A DNA stretch of 64,000 nt from Deltaproteobacteria bacterium. Lineage in GTDB: Bacteria; Myxococcota; JADLHZ01. The first letter of the stretch is position 1; each line of letters starts with the position of its first letter. Below are positions 54,966 to 63,479 of this stretch, piece by piece. A program made the translations under genes and the position numbers. A model generated the notes under the pieces. It ran no database searches, was not told the DNA's origin, and saw only the letters and a program-made list of their open reading frames with translations. Location: assembly GCA_020848545.1 (NCBI GenBank), contig JADLHZ010000090.1:1-64000 (forward strand), given 5' to 3'.

Positions 54966-55027
54966 AATCACATTTACAAAAGTCAATCTCATTGACATCT
55001 TCGTCAATCACATTTACTAAAGTCAAT
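54966..55027 (+). promoter_or_regulatory. TetR promoter with paired direct repeats
   Basis: A 22-bp direct repeat (54966-54987 and 55006-55027) differs at one base; it begins AATCACATTTAC and ends AAAGTCAAT. Within it, TTGACA (54992-54997) and TACTAA (55015-55020) are 17 bp apart, a good sigma-70-type promoter. The second repeat ends directly at the GTG start at 55028, fitting autorepression and a leaderless or nearly leaderless mRNA. Confidence 0.65.
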
Positions 55028-55699
55028 GTGATTCACATTCGCGCCAAGAAACGCGAGGAAACGACCCAAGCGATCCTCGACGAAGCCGAGCGCCTCATAG
55101 AAGGCGCCGAGCCCGCAGCGCTCACCCTGCTCGCCCTCACCGAAGCGCTCGGCGTCACGCCGGCCGCGATCTATCGCTACTATCCGTCGAAGGAAGCGAT
55201 CATCGTCGCGCTGCAGCGGCGGACTGTCGCGCAACTAGGAGAAGACGTGATCGCCGCGCTGAATCGCATCGCGGGTGAGTCGCCGCTCGTGAAGATCTGC
55301 GCGTTCGTCCGCACCTACGCCACACTCCCAGAGCGCCGGCCCACCGCCTTTCGCTTGATCGCTCTCTCGCTCGCCGACCCGATGACGATGCTCGACGACA
55401 AGACCGCCGGACCCGTCGGCGCCGACACGGCCGCGCTGCTCGTCGCGCTCAACGGGCTCTTCGCCGACTGCGCAAAGTACGGGTATCTGGCACCGCCCCG
55501 CGGAGTGCCGGCGGCCGTCTTGTGGGGGCAGATCCATGGCTTGCTCGTGGTCCGCAAGCTCGGCCGCCTGCCCGGGCTCGAAGTGCTGCACGAGGAAGCG
55601 CTCGTAGACGAAGCCGTCCGCACACTGCTCCTCGGCATGGGCGGCGACAAAGCGCAGATCAACCGCGCCATCGCGCGCGTCAAGAAGGTGTTTCCATGA
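55028..55699 (+). CDS. TetR-family transcriptional regulator
   Basis: 223 aa from GTG 55028. The N-terminal helix-turn-helix is typical (REETTQAILDEAERLIEGA, LTLLALTEALGVTPAAIYRYYPSKEAIIVAL). The ligand-binding C-terminal domain (WHG-type) has ERRPTAFRLIALSLADP. The promoter region carries a 22-bp direct repeat, its likely own operator. It overlaps the fatty acid hydroxylase gene by 4 bp (ATGA), so it may regulate that gene, possibly in response to a lipid signal. Confidence 0.9.
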   Translation: MIHIRAKKREETTQAILDEAERLIEGAEPAALTLLALTEALGVTPAAIYRYYPSKEAIIVALQRRTVAQLGEDVIAALNRIAGESPLVKICAFVRTYATLPERRPTAFRLIALSLADPMTMLDDKTAGPVGADTAALLVALNGLFADCAKYGYLAPPRGVPAAVLWGQIHGLLVVRKLGRLPGLEVLHEEALVDEAVRTLLLGMGGDKAQINRAIARVKKVFP

Positions 55700-56235
55700 T
55701 CCACGTCGTCGCGTTCGCCCTCGGCCTCTTCGCGTGGACCTTCTTGGAGTACATCCTGCATCGCTGGTTTCACACGGCGCGCGGGCGGAACCTCGCGAGC
55801 CGCGAGCACCTGCGCCATCACGGCCGGCCGGATTGGTTTACGCCCCTGCTGCCGAAAGCCCTCGTCCTCGCCGCGATCATCGCGACCGCCGCCGCGCTCT
55901 CGACCGTCCTTGCCGGCGCTGCCATCGCCGCGACCTTCGCCAGCGGGATCGCACTCGCCTTCTTCGGCTACGACGCCTTGCACCGCCGCGCGCACCTGAA
56001 AGCGCCGAGGAATCGTTACGGCGCCCGGGTGCGTGCCAGACACTTTCATCACCACTTCAGCGCGCCAGACATGAACCATGGCGTCACCACGTCGCTCTGG
56101 GATCGTGTGTTCGGCACCTACCAAGAGCCGGGGCTCGTGCCGGTGCCCAAGAAGCACGCGCATGCGCTCGCGTGGGTGCTCGATCAAAACGGCGCCATCG
56201 CCGCGCGCTTCGCCGATCGCTACCGCTTGGTCTGA
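55696..56235 (+). CDS. fatty acid hydroxylase / sterol desaturase superfamily protein
   Basis: 179 aa from ATG 55696, coupled to the TetR gene. Di-iron His motifs are present: EYILHRWFH (HxxxH), REHLRHHG (HxxHH), DALHRRAH and RHFHHHFSAPDMNHG. Two hydrophobic regions flank (VVAFALGLFAWTFLEY and LAAIIATAAALSTVLAGAAI). It is short but complete and membrane-bound. A family B motif copy (56033-56043) lies in the last His box, in frame. The substrate is probably a lipid; the exact one is unknown. Confidence 0.85.
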   Translation: MIHVVAFALGLFAWTFLEYILHRWFHTARGRNLASREHLRHHGRPDWFTPLLPKALVLAAIIATAAALSTVLAGAAIAATFASGIALAFFGYDALHRRAHLKAPRNRYGARVRARHFHHHFSAPDMNHGVTTSLWDRVFGTYQEPGLVPVPKKHAHALAWVLDQNGAIAARFADRYRLV

Positions 56236-57131
56236 CGGCGCGCGAGCAGCTGCAGCGTATCGCCGAGCCCGGTGAGCGCTAGGAGCCCGTTCGCCACGCG
56301 CTTCACCACCCGCCCTCGCCTTCCAGCCAGCTGCGCTCGCAGTTGCCGGCGTGCCGGCGCGTCGGTCCGCGCCTCACCGTCACGCCAGCGCGCCCGGATC
56401 GCCGACACATCGACGTTCTGCGCCCGCAGCGACACGAGCTCGAGCCCGGTGCCAGACACCCGCATGCCAGTGCCAGACACCCGCTCCGCGAGGGTCGCCG
56501 GCTCGAAGTAGGCCAAGTGCTCCGGGTGAATCGCTTGCCACCGATCGCCGACGATCCGGTGCGTGAGTGCGGCCCAATTCGGCGTCGTCATATAGAGGAG
56601 GCCGCCCGGCACGAGCAGCTCGGCGGCGCGGGCGATCCACCGTGACGGCCGCGGAACGTGCTCGATGACCTCGACGAGCGTGACGACGTCGAAGCTCGCC
56701 GGCAAAAGTGTCTCTGAGAAGATATCGATCGCCTCGCACGGCAGCCCAAAGCGCCCGCATATCGCAATCGCATGCGGCGACAGATCGATCCCGCGCGCGT
56801 TCCACCCGAGTGAGCGCGCGACGCTGACGAGCTGGCCCTCGCCGCAGCCGACGTCCAAGAGCGCGCGCCCCGGGGCGGCAAACAAGCGCTCCGTCAACAA
56901 CGCCCGCAGGCTCAGCGACGTCAGCGGATCATAGAGCGCCTCCATCGGCAGCCCGACGCGGTCTGCGTAGTAAGCGTAGAGCCGCCCGTCGAACGCGGCC
57001 GGCGCGCCGCGCCGCTGGACGAGCGCGCAAGCGGCGCAACGCACGATCTCCACTTGGCCGAGCGCGTGCGCGACCGAGGCCAACGCCATCGCCGCGCCGA
57101 GCGGTCCTTCGCAATCGATGCAGCGCTCCAC
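56220..57131 (-). CDS. class I SAM methyltransferase with N-terminal Cys motif
   Basis: About 303 aa from GTG 57131, with AAAGGGA upstream (a TTG at 57164 is possible). An N-terminal zinc-like pair CIDC / VRCAACALVQR resembles methyltransferases of the nucleotide-sugar C-methylation type. The SAM site is LLDVGCGEGQLVSVA, followed by GIDLSPHAI and VVTLVEVIEHVP. Two family B motif copies lie in the loop read as RVSGTGMRVSGTG near residues 235-247. The end overlaps the hydroxylase gene by 16 bp. The substrate is not known. Confidence 0.85.
   Translation of the reverse strand: MERCIDCEGPLGAAMALASVAHALGQVEIVRCAACALVQRRGAPAAFDGRLYAYYADRVGLPMEALYDPLTSLSLRALLTERLFAAPGRALLDVGCGEGQLVSVARSLGWNARGIDLSPHAIAICGRFGLPCEAIDIFSETLLPASFDVVTLVEVIEHVPRPSRWIARAAELLVPGGLLYMTTPNWAALTHRIVGDRWQAIHPEHLAYFEPATLAERVSGTGMRVSGTGLELVSLRAQNVDVSAIRARWRDGEARTDAPARRQLRAQLAGRRGRVVKRVANGLLALTGLGDTLQLLARRQTKR
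56448..56481. repeat. family B motif pair inside the methyltransferase gene
   Basis: GGTGCCAGACACC (56448-56460) and GTGCCAGACACC (56470-56481) form a 21-bp-spaced repeat that codes for VSGTG twice on the minus strand. Confidence 0.85.
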
Positions 57132-57173
57132 GCTTCCCTTTACGCCGGGAGAAAGCCCTGTCAAAAGCCTCCG

Positions 57174-57713
57174 GTGCCGCGGATCATCGCCGGTGAATTC
57201 AAAGGGCGCGTCTTGCGCTCGCCGAAGGGCAACCAGATCCGCCCGACCCTCGATCGCGTCAAGGAGTCACTGTTCTCGATCCTGGGCCACGATCTGAGCG
57301 GCAAGTACGTCATCGATCTCTACGCCGGCACCGGTTCGCTCGGCTTGGAAGCGCTCTCCCGCGGCGCCGCCCACGCCGTCTTCGTCGAGAAGGAGCACGG
57401 CCCGCTCGACGCGATCAAAGCGAACATCGAGGCGCTCGGGCTGCGCGAGCGGGTCACCGTGATCCCGCTCGCGGTCCTGCGCGTCATCCCTTCGCTCCCG
57501 GCGGCCGATCTCATCTTCTGCGATCCGCCCTACGCGCTCGCCGATCTCGACGAGGTCATCGCCGCGCTCTTCCTCTCGGGCAAGGTGAAGCCCGCCGGCA
57601 CCTTGGTCTTGGAGACGCGTGCCAAACGCGCCGTCCAAACGCCTCCGAACGCCACGCTCTTCGACGAGCGCGTCTACGGCGACACGAAGCTCTTGTTCTA
57701 CAAAGGACCGTGA
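57174..57713 (+). CDS. rsmD: 16S rRNA (guanine-966-N2)-methyltransferase
   Basis: 179 aa from GTG 57174. The RsmD start RIIAGEFKGRVLRSPKG, the SAM motif VIDLYAGTGSLGLEALSRGA and the catalytic FCDPPYAL are all family-specific. It methylates G966 of 16S rRNA. coaD overlaps its stop by 4 bp (GTGA), the common rsmD-coaD pairing. The longer frame upstream overlaps the divergent methyltransferase gene. Confidence 0.95.
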   Translation: MPRIIAGEFKGRVLRSPKGNQIRPTLDRVKESLFSILGHDLSGKYVIDLYAGTGSLGLEALSRGAAHAVFVEKEHGPLDAIKANIEALGLRERVTVIPLAVLRVIPSLPAADLIFCDPPYALADLDEVIAALFLSGKVKPAGTLVLETRAKRAVQTPPNATLFDERVYGDTKLLFYKGP

Positions 57714-58237
57714 GGCACAACGTGAGCGTGAAAGACAACCGCATCGCCATCTACGCCGGCTCCTTCGACCCGATCACGAACGGCCACATCGATCTCATCT
57801 TACGCACCTTGCAGATCTTCGACCGCGTGATCATCGCGCTCGCGGTGAACCCCCGCAAGACGCCGTTGTTTTCGGTGCCGGAGCGGCAAGCGTTGATCGC
57901 CGCGTCGCTCGACAAGAAGAGCCTGGAGCGCGTGACCATCGACAGCTTCGAAGGCCTGCTCGTCCAATACGCCAACCGCGTCGGCGCCAAGGTGCTCATC
58001 CGTGGCCTGCGCGCGATCAGCGACTTCGAGTTCGAGTTCCAGATGGCCAACATGAACCGCCACTTGGACGACTCGATCGAGACGATGTTCATGATGACCG
58101 GCGAAGAGGCCTTCTACATCAGCTCGAGCTTCGTTCGCGAAGTGGCGATGTTCGGAGGCTCGGTCGAAGGCATGGTGCCGATGGCCGTCAACCAGAAGCT
58201 CAAAGAGCGCTTCCCACCGAAAGAGGTACAGCCGTGA
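57710..58237 (+). CDS. coaD: phosphopantetheine adenylyltransferase
   Basis: 175 aa from GTG 57710 (GTG 57722 is also possible). The core motifs RIAIYAGSFDPITNGHIDL, KVLIRGLRAISDFEFEFQMA and YISSSFVREVAMFGG identify CoaD, the penultimate enzyme of coenzyme A synthesis. It is slightly extended at the C-terminus relative to E. coli CoaD. The next gene starts within its stop. Confidence 0.96.
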   Translation: MRHNVSVKDNRIAIYAGSFDPITNGHIDLILRTLQIFDRVIIALAVNPRKTPLFSVPERQALIAASLDKKSLERVTIDSFEGLLVQYANRVGAKVLIRGLRAISDFEFEFQMANMNRHLDDSIETMFMMTGEEAFYISSSFVREVAMFGGSVEGMVPMAVNQKLKERFPPKEVQP

Positions 58238-59424
58238 AGACCCTCCTCGCCAAGCGCAACCAGCTCATCAAGCCGAGCCCTACGCTCGCGATCAACGCCA
58301 AGGCCAAGGCGCTCAAAGAAGCCGGCAACGACGTCGTCTCGTTCGGCGCCGGCGAGCCCGACTTCGACACGCCCGCGCACATCAAGCAGGCCGCGGTGAA
58401 GGCGCTCGAGAGCGGCGACACGAAGTACACCGCGGTCAGCGGCACGCCGGCGATGAAGCAGGCGATCATCCACAAGTTCGAGCGCGACCAAAAGACGAAG
58501 TTTCAGCCGAACGAAGTGATGGTGAGCTGCGGCGGCAAGCACACGCTCTTCAACACCATCTTCGCGCTCTGCGATCCCGGCGACGAAGTGATCATCCCCG
58601 TTCCCTATTGGGTCAGCTACCCGGACATGGTGCGCCTCGCCGGCGGCACGCCCGTCTTCGTGCAGCCCGTCGACAAAGAGAGCTGGGCGATCACCGCGAG
58701 CGACGTGGAGAAGGCGATCACGCCGAAGACCAAAGCGATCATCATCAACAGCCCGAACAACCCGACCGGCGGCGCCTACGATCGGCAAACCCTCGAAGCG
58801 ATCGTGAAGATCGCGCTCGAGAAGAACCTGTTCATCATCTCCGACGAAATCTACGAGAAGCTCGTCTTCAGCAACTTCCGTTTCACCTCGCTGCTCGACT
58901 TCGTGCCGGCGTATCCGAAGCTGAAGGACCAGCTGCTCATCGCGCACGGCGTCGCCAAGACGTACAGCATGACCGGATGGCGCATCGGCTACTGCGCCGG
59001 GCCGAGCTGGCTCGTCGACGCGATGGCCGCGCTGCAAGGCGCATCCACTTCGAACCCGACGAGCTTCGCGCAGGCAGGCGCCATCGCCGCGCTCACCGGC
59101 GCGCAGGACTCCGTCGAGACGATGCGCCAGGCGTTCGAGAAGCGCGCGCGCCTCATCGTCGATCTCCTGCGCGACATCCCCGGCGTCACCTGCGCCGAAG
59201 CCCGCGGCGCGTTCTACGCCTTCCCGAACTTCCAAAAGCTCTTGGACGGCGGCCGCTTCGGCAAGAACGACGCGGAGCTCACCGACTACCTCCTGACCAA
59301 GCACAACCTCGCGGTCGTCCCCGGCGCAGAGTTCGGCGCGCCCGGCCACCTGCGCTTGAGCTTCGCGATCAGCGACGAGCAGATCAAGAAGGGCGTCCTG
59401 CGCATGAAAGCCGCCCTCGCTTAG
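58234..59424 (+). CDS. pyridoxal-phosphate aspartate aminotransferase (class I)
   Basis: 396 aa from GTG 58234 with AAAGAGGT upstream. The I-gamma-type aminotransferase motifs are visible: SFGAGEPDFDTP, SPNNPTGGAY, ISDEIYEKLVF, the PLP Lys in GVAKTYSMTGWRIGY and RLSFAISDEQI at the end. It probably transaminates aspartate, perhaps also other acidic or aromatic residues or prephenate. It overlaps coaD by 4 bp, so rsmD, coaD and this gene form one transcript. Confidence 0.93.
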   Translation: MKTLLAKRNQLIKPSPTLAINAKAKALKEAGNDVVSFGAGEPDFDTPAHIKQAAVKALESGDTKYTAVSGTPAMKQAIIHKFERDQKTKFQPNEVMVSCGGKHTLFNTIFALCDPGDEVIIPVPYWVSYPDMVRLAGGTPVFVQPVDKESWAITASDVEKAITPKTKAIIINSPNNPTGGAYDRQTLEAIVKIALEKNLFIISDEIYEKLVFSNFRFTSLLDFVPAYPKLKDQLLIAHGVAKTYSMTGWRIGYCAGPSWLVDAMAALQGASTSNPTSFAQAGAIAALTGAQDSVETMRQAFEKRARLIVDLLRDIPGVTCAEARGAFYAFPNFQKLLDGGRFGKNDAELTDYLLTKHNLAVVPGAEFGAPGHLRLSFAISDEQIKKGVLRMKAALA

Positions 59425-59435
59425 TCAATCCGTAG

Positions 59436-59449
59436 TGGCGCCGGCGCCA
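59436..59449. terminator. palindrome after the aminotransferase gene
   Basis: The perfect 14-bp palindrome TGGCGCCGGCGCCA lies 11 bp after the stop codon. There is no T-run, so its role as a terminator is only possible. Confidence 0.3.
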
Positions 59450-59493
59450 ATTGCGTGCCGCGCGACGGCTCAGCCGCTAAGCTATTGTGAGTC

Positions 59494-59904
59494 ATGCGAG
59501 GCGCGCGCACCGTTGTGCTCCCCCTCTTCGCGACGTGCGTTACGCTCGCGACCCTGGCCTCGTGTCAAAAGACGCTCGTCAACCCGTTCCCGAAAAACTA
59601 CGCCGGCGTGGGCGTCGAGCTGACGATGCGCGAAGAAGCGCCGATCGTCGTGCGCACGATCGCTGGCGGTCCCGCCGCGGTCGCCGGCTTGCTGCCCGAC
59701 GATCAGCTCCTCGCGATCGACAACGCGTCGATCGCGGGCATGGGCCTCGCCGACATCGTCGTGCGCCTGCGCGGCGAAGAGGGATCCACCGTCCTCGTCA
59801 CGCTGCGCCGCCAAGGCCAAGAGCTCGCCGCGAACATCACGCGCCGCTCGATGCAAAAAGACGGCGACGACTACAGCGCCAAGTTACGCGCCGCCGCGAA
59901 GTAG
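59494..59904 (+). CDS. PDZ-domain lipoprotein
   Basis: 136 aa with a lipoprotein signal (LFATCVTLATLASC). The mature part is a single PDZ domain: GVGVELTMREEAPIVVRTIAGGPAAVAGLLPDDQLLAIDN, then VRLRGEEGSTVLVTLRRQG. It lacks a protease domain, so it is probably a binding or scaffold protein at the envelope. It is followed by the ChaN-domain gene on the same strand after 63 bp. Confidence 0.8.
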   Translation: MRGARTVVLPLFATCVTLATLASCQKTLVNPFPKNYAGVGVELTMREEAPIVVRTIAGGPAAVAGLLPDDQLLAIDNASIAGMGLADIVVRLRGEEGSTVLVTLRRQGQELAANITRRSMQKDGDDYSAKLRAAAK

Positions 59905-59967
59905 TCGGCGCGAAGTCACCGTCAGGTTCTTTGACTCCGCCCCCTCCGCGCCCGACGATAGTCGCGC

Positions 59968-61602
59968 GTGCAAGCCAGGCGTCCATCGGAAGACTTTCGC
60001 CAGCAGATGATCGCGCTGCAACGGGAAGTCTACTTGCGCAATCAGAAGCGCATCAACGAGGGCGTCTACGGCTACACGAGCGCCTACCGCCGTTACGAAC
60101 GCGAGTACCACGCGAGCGTCGCCCGCTATCAGGCGACCTCCACCTTCGACGAGCTGCTCGCGGCGGTCGCCGGCGCCGAGATCATCTACGTCGGCGACTA
60201 CCACACCCTCGCCCAGGCCCAGCGCACGGTCGTCCGCATCCTGCGCCGGCTGCCGCTCGATCTACAGCCGACCCTGGCGCTCGAGCTCGTGCAAGGCCGC
60301 CACCAAGCGGTGCTAGACGCGTTTCTCGCGGGCCGCATCGGCGAGCAGACCTTCCTCGAGCGCATCGAGCATGATCCGAGCGGCGTCTTCGGCGCCTGGG
60401 CGCACTTCAAGCCGATCTTCGACTTCGCGGGCGACCATCGGCTGCCGATGATCGGGATCGACCTCATCCACGAGCACTCGAGCACGAGCCTGCAGAAGCG
60501 CGACGTCTACGCTGCCAGACAGATCGCCGCCGCGATCGCCGATCGGCCCGACAAGCCGATCATCGTGCACATCGGCGAGCTGCACGTGGCGCCAGGACAC
60601 CTGCCGAAGATGGTCGACAAAGAGCTGAAGCGCCGCGGGCTCGGGCCTAAGAAGACCGTCATCGTCTACCAGAACTGCGAAGCGCTCTACTGGAAGCTCG
60701 AGGCGCAGGGGCTCGAGCACACCGTGGACGTGTTGCGCGTGCGCGCTGGCGAATACTGCGTGATCGCCACCCCGCCGATCGTCGCTCAGCAGAGCTACTT
60801 GAACTGGCTCGACAACGACGACGACTTCATGGACGAGGGCGCGCCCGAGAAGATCTTCAAGGAGTTCGTCGAGATCATCGCCCGCGCGCTCGCGATCCGC
60901 GTCGGCGACGCGCTCGACAACGTGGTCGTCAGCTCGGTCATCGACGTGCAGTTCTTGGACACCCTGCGCCGCCGCGGCAAGTTCTCCGGCAAGGAGCTCG
61001 AGGAGATCCGCCGGCAGATCCTGCGCAGCGAGAGCTACTTCATCCCGAAGGCGAACATGGTCTTCCTCGGGCACCTGTCGATCAACCACGCCGCCGAAGA
61101 GGCCTCGCACTTCCTCCGGCACATCTGCGGCGGTGACGAAGAGCCGCGCTACCTGGTCGACGCCTTCTACTGCCGCGTGCTGAACGAAGCGATCGGCTTC
61201 CTCGGCAGCAAGCTCATCAACCACAAGCGCAAGTGCCCGCACGCGCCGGACTTCGAGCGGATGCTGCGCGAGCACAAGAAGGGCAACGACAAACGCTCGC
61301 CGCTCGATCTCGCGGTCGCCGACGCGGTGGTGAAGCACCGGCGCATGGAGCACGGCCTCGGCACGCGCGGGCTGAAAGAGATCTACATGGCCGACGCCGA
61401 CACCTTCAACGCGGTGACGCACGCGCTCGGCTACATGCTCGGCGACAAGCTGTACTACGCGATGCTCGAGGGCACGGTGAGCAAGGACGACGCGCGCGAG
61501 CTCTTCTACGACAAGTTCGAGGAAGACGGCGCCGCGCTCACCACCTACCTCGCGCTCACGACGCGCGTCGAAAAGGTGAAGCTGCCGTCGCGCAGCATGT
61601 AG
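59968..61602 (+). CDS. ChaN-domain protein with large C-terminal region
   Basis: 544 aa from GTG 59968. Residues ~60-270 match the ChaN/haem-binding-uptake (Tiki-like) fold: AEIIYVGDYHTLAQAQRTVV, TLALELVQGRHQAVLDAFLAG and IIVHIGELHVAPGHL. The ~270 following residues are unrelated to ChaN and are charged, with DNVVVSSVIDVQFLDTLRRRG and SESYFIPKANMVFLGHLSINHAAEEASHF. Unlike the ChaN lipoproteins, no signal peptide is seen, so it is probably cytoplasmic. The second half is a domain I cannot name. Confidence 0.75.
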   Translation: MQARRPSEDFRQQMIALQREVYLRNQKRINEGVYGYTSAYRRYEREYHASVARYQATSTFDELLAAVAGAEIIYVGDYHTLAQAQRTVVRILRRLPLDLQPTLALELVQGRHQAVLDAFLAGRIGEQTFLERIEHDPSGVFGAWAHFKPIFDFAGDHRLPMIGIDLIHEHSSTSLQKRDVYAARQIAAAIADRPDKPIIVHIGELHVAPGHLPKMVDKELKRRGLGPKKTVIVYQNCEALYWKLEAQGLEHTVDVLRVRAGEYCVIATPPIVAQQSYLNWLDNDDDFMDEGAPEKIFKEFVEIIARALAIRVGDALDNVVVSSVIDVQFLDTLRRRGKFSGKELEEIRRQILRSESYFIPKANMVFLGHLSINHAAEEASHFLRHICGGDEEPRYLVDAFYCRVLNEAIGFLGSKLINHKRKCPHAPDFERMLREHKKGNDKRSPLDLAVADAVVKHRRMEHGLGTRGLKEIYMADADTFNAVTHALGYMLGDKLYYAMLEGTVSKDDARELFYDKFEEDGAALTTYLALTTRVEKVKLPSRSM

Positions 61603-61739
61603 TCAGCGCGACATCGTCAGCGCGACATCAGAACCTGCGTGGCGCATCAACATAGGTCGTTTGTCGTGGTCAACCCGCAAACGATTTGCTAGCGCGCCGT
61701 CCACGCTCGACACGACCCGGTCGACGAAAGGGTGGATCC

Positions 61740-63479
61740 ATGGCCGCATTCTCGCTTCCGCTGCAGTCCGACTCGCAACAAACCTTCGGCGCCGAGTCCG
61801 TCCACGGCCTCTTCCCCGGCGACGACAAGGCACTTTCGAAGAAGGAAGCCGTGCGCCTGCAGCAAGTGGTCGCCGCTGTCACGCCGATCTTCGAACGCCT
61901 GAAGAAGCCCGGCGAGCACATCGTTTGCGTCACGCCGGTCGTGCGCAAGCCAACGTTCATGGAGTCGCTCGCGCTCGGAAGCTGGACCAGCGTTTACCTG
62001 CGCTCGGCGCTCGTCTTCACGAACAAGCGCTTGATCGACGTGGCGCTCGAGCCGGTCTTGTTTTCGAGCAGCAGCGCGGTCGCCTCTGGGCCGGTCCGCA
62101 CCCTCGCCCTCGAAGCCATCAAGACGAGCAAGCGCAGCTGGCTCTACGCGATGTTCAAGCTGCACAACAAAGAGGCGATCTATTATTCGCTCTTGCTCCC
62201 GCGCAAAGCGAAGAAGCTCCTGTGGCCAGCGATCCAAGCGGCGCTGCCGTCCGGCCCCGTCGGCCTCGACGACTCGAAGGCGGGCTTCGTCGACCACTGC
62301 CCGAGCTGCCTCGGCGAGCTGCCGAAGGCGAAGCTGACGGCGTGCTCGCATTGCCAAGCCGAGCTGCGCACGCAGGCGAAGGGCGCCCTCCTCGCGCTCG
62401 CGTTCCCAGGTGCCGGCGCCTGGTACGCCGGCCGCAACAAGCTCGCCGCGACCCAGTTCTTCATCGAGCTCGCGCTCGTCGGCGTCGTCGCCACGCTGAT
62501 CTTCGCGCTGCACGCGCCCCTCGCCGAGGTGGCGATGTTGGCCGCCGTCATCGTGTTCTTTGCCAAGCGCCAAGCCGCCCACGTGGCGTATCAGCTGTTG
62601 AAGCGTCCGCTCGTCGCCGAAGGCCCGCGGAGAAATCCGCAGGGCACGCTGCTCATCGGCGGGGCCGCGAGCGCGCTCGTCGCCGCCGGGCTCGGCTTCT
62701 TCGCGTACACGCAGTCGATCGAGCAGGACGGCTTCGCCAAGGATCTCGCCGCGGCGCAGACCGCCTATGACAACGAAAAGTACGACGAAGCGCTCGAGCC
62801 CTTGAACAAGGCGCACGCCCGCCTCGGCAACGTCGAAGACAAGAAGCGCCTCGAGCTCTTCCTGCTCGAAGCGAAGAACGCGCGCGCGAAGCAGGACTTT
62901 CAGGTCGCCAACCAGGCGTACACCGACGCCGTCGCGGTGCAGAAGGAGATCCTCGACAGCGCCGAGCCGCAGGACAAGAAGGCGCAGAAGCTCGCGCTCG
63001 CGAACCTCCACTACGATCAAGCTGATCTCCTTCGCCGCAACGATCAGAAGCTCGTCAGCAAGCAGAGCTACCAAGCGGCGCTCACGACCGTGGAAAAAGA
63101 CACCACCGTCGAAGCGATCGAGCTGAAGGGCAACTCGCACTACTTCCTCGGCGACATCGCGCTCGGCCAAAAGGACTTCAAGGTCGCGCTCAGCGAGTAC
63201 GAGCAAGCGTTCGCCGATCTGACGGCCGCCGAGAAACCGGACGGCGCGCTCGAGTCGCACCGGCAAGCGGCGCTCACCTTGGCCGACCTCGGCGAGATGA
63301 AGCGGGCGCTCAGCGAGTTCAACGGCGTCATGAAGGCCGCGGCGACGCTGGAGCTCGAAGCCGAGTACAAAGAGACGCTCGCCGGCGAGCTCAAGTGGCT
63401 GCAGAAAGAGAACGCGAAGGCCGCGCCAGCGAAGCAAGCGAAGCAGAGCAAGGGCAAGAAGAAGCAGGCGAAGCGCTAA
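61740..63479 (+). CDS. zinc-ribbon membrane protein with C-terminal TPRs
   Basis: 579 aa from ATG 61740. A PH-like N-terminal region with TSVYLRSALVFTNKRLIDV is followed by a zinc ribbon (CPSCLGELPKAKLTACSHC, ~195-213) and several hydrophobic helices (ALLALAFPGAGAWYAG, FFIELALVGVVATLIFAL, AEVAMLAAVIVFFA, ASALVAAGLGFFAYTQS). The last ~240 residues are TPR-like helices (YDEALEPLNKAHARLG, LHYDQADLLRRNDQK) ending in a Lys-rich tail. It is probably inner-membrane anchored. Function is not known. The end overlaps the convergent HEAT-like gene by 4 bp. Confidence 0.75.
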   Translation: MAAFSLPLQSDSQQTFGAESVHGLFPGDDKALSKKEAVRLQQVVAAVTPIFERLKKPGEHIVCVTPVVRKPTFMESLALGSWTSVYLRSALVFTNKRLIDVALEPVLFSSSSAVASGPVRTLALEAIKTSKRSWLYAMFKLHNKEAIYYSLLLPRKAKKLLWPAIQAALPSGPVGLDDSKAGFVDHCPSCLGELPKAKLTACSHCQAELRTQAKGALLALAFPGAGAWYAGRNKLAATQFFIELALVGVVATLIFALHAPLAEVAMLAAVIVFFAKRQAAHVAYQLLKRPLVAEGPRRNPQGTLLIGGAASALVAAGLGFFAYTQSIEQDGFAKDLAAAQTAYDNEKYDEALEPLNKAHARLGNVEDKKRLELFLLEAKNARAKQDFQVANQAYTDAVAVQKEILDSAEPQDKKAQKLALANLHYDQADLLRRNDQKLVSKQSYQAALTTVEKDTTVEAIELKGNSHYFLGDIALGQKDFKVALSEYEQAFADLTAAEKPDGALESHRQAALTLADLGEMKRALSEFNGVMKAAATLELEAEYKETLAGELKWLQKENAKAAPAKQAKQSKGKKKQAKR

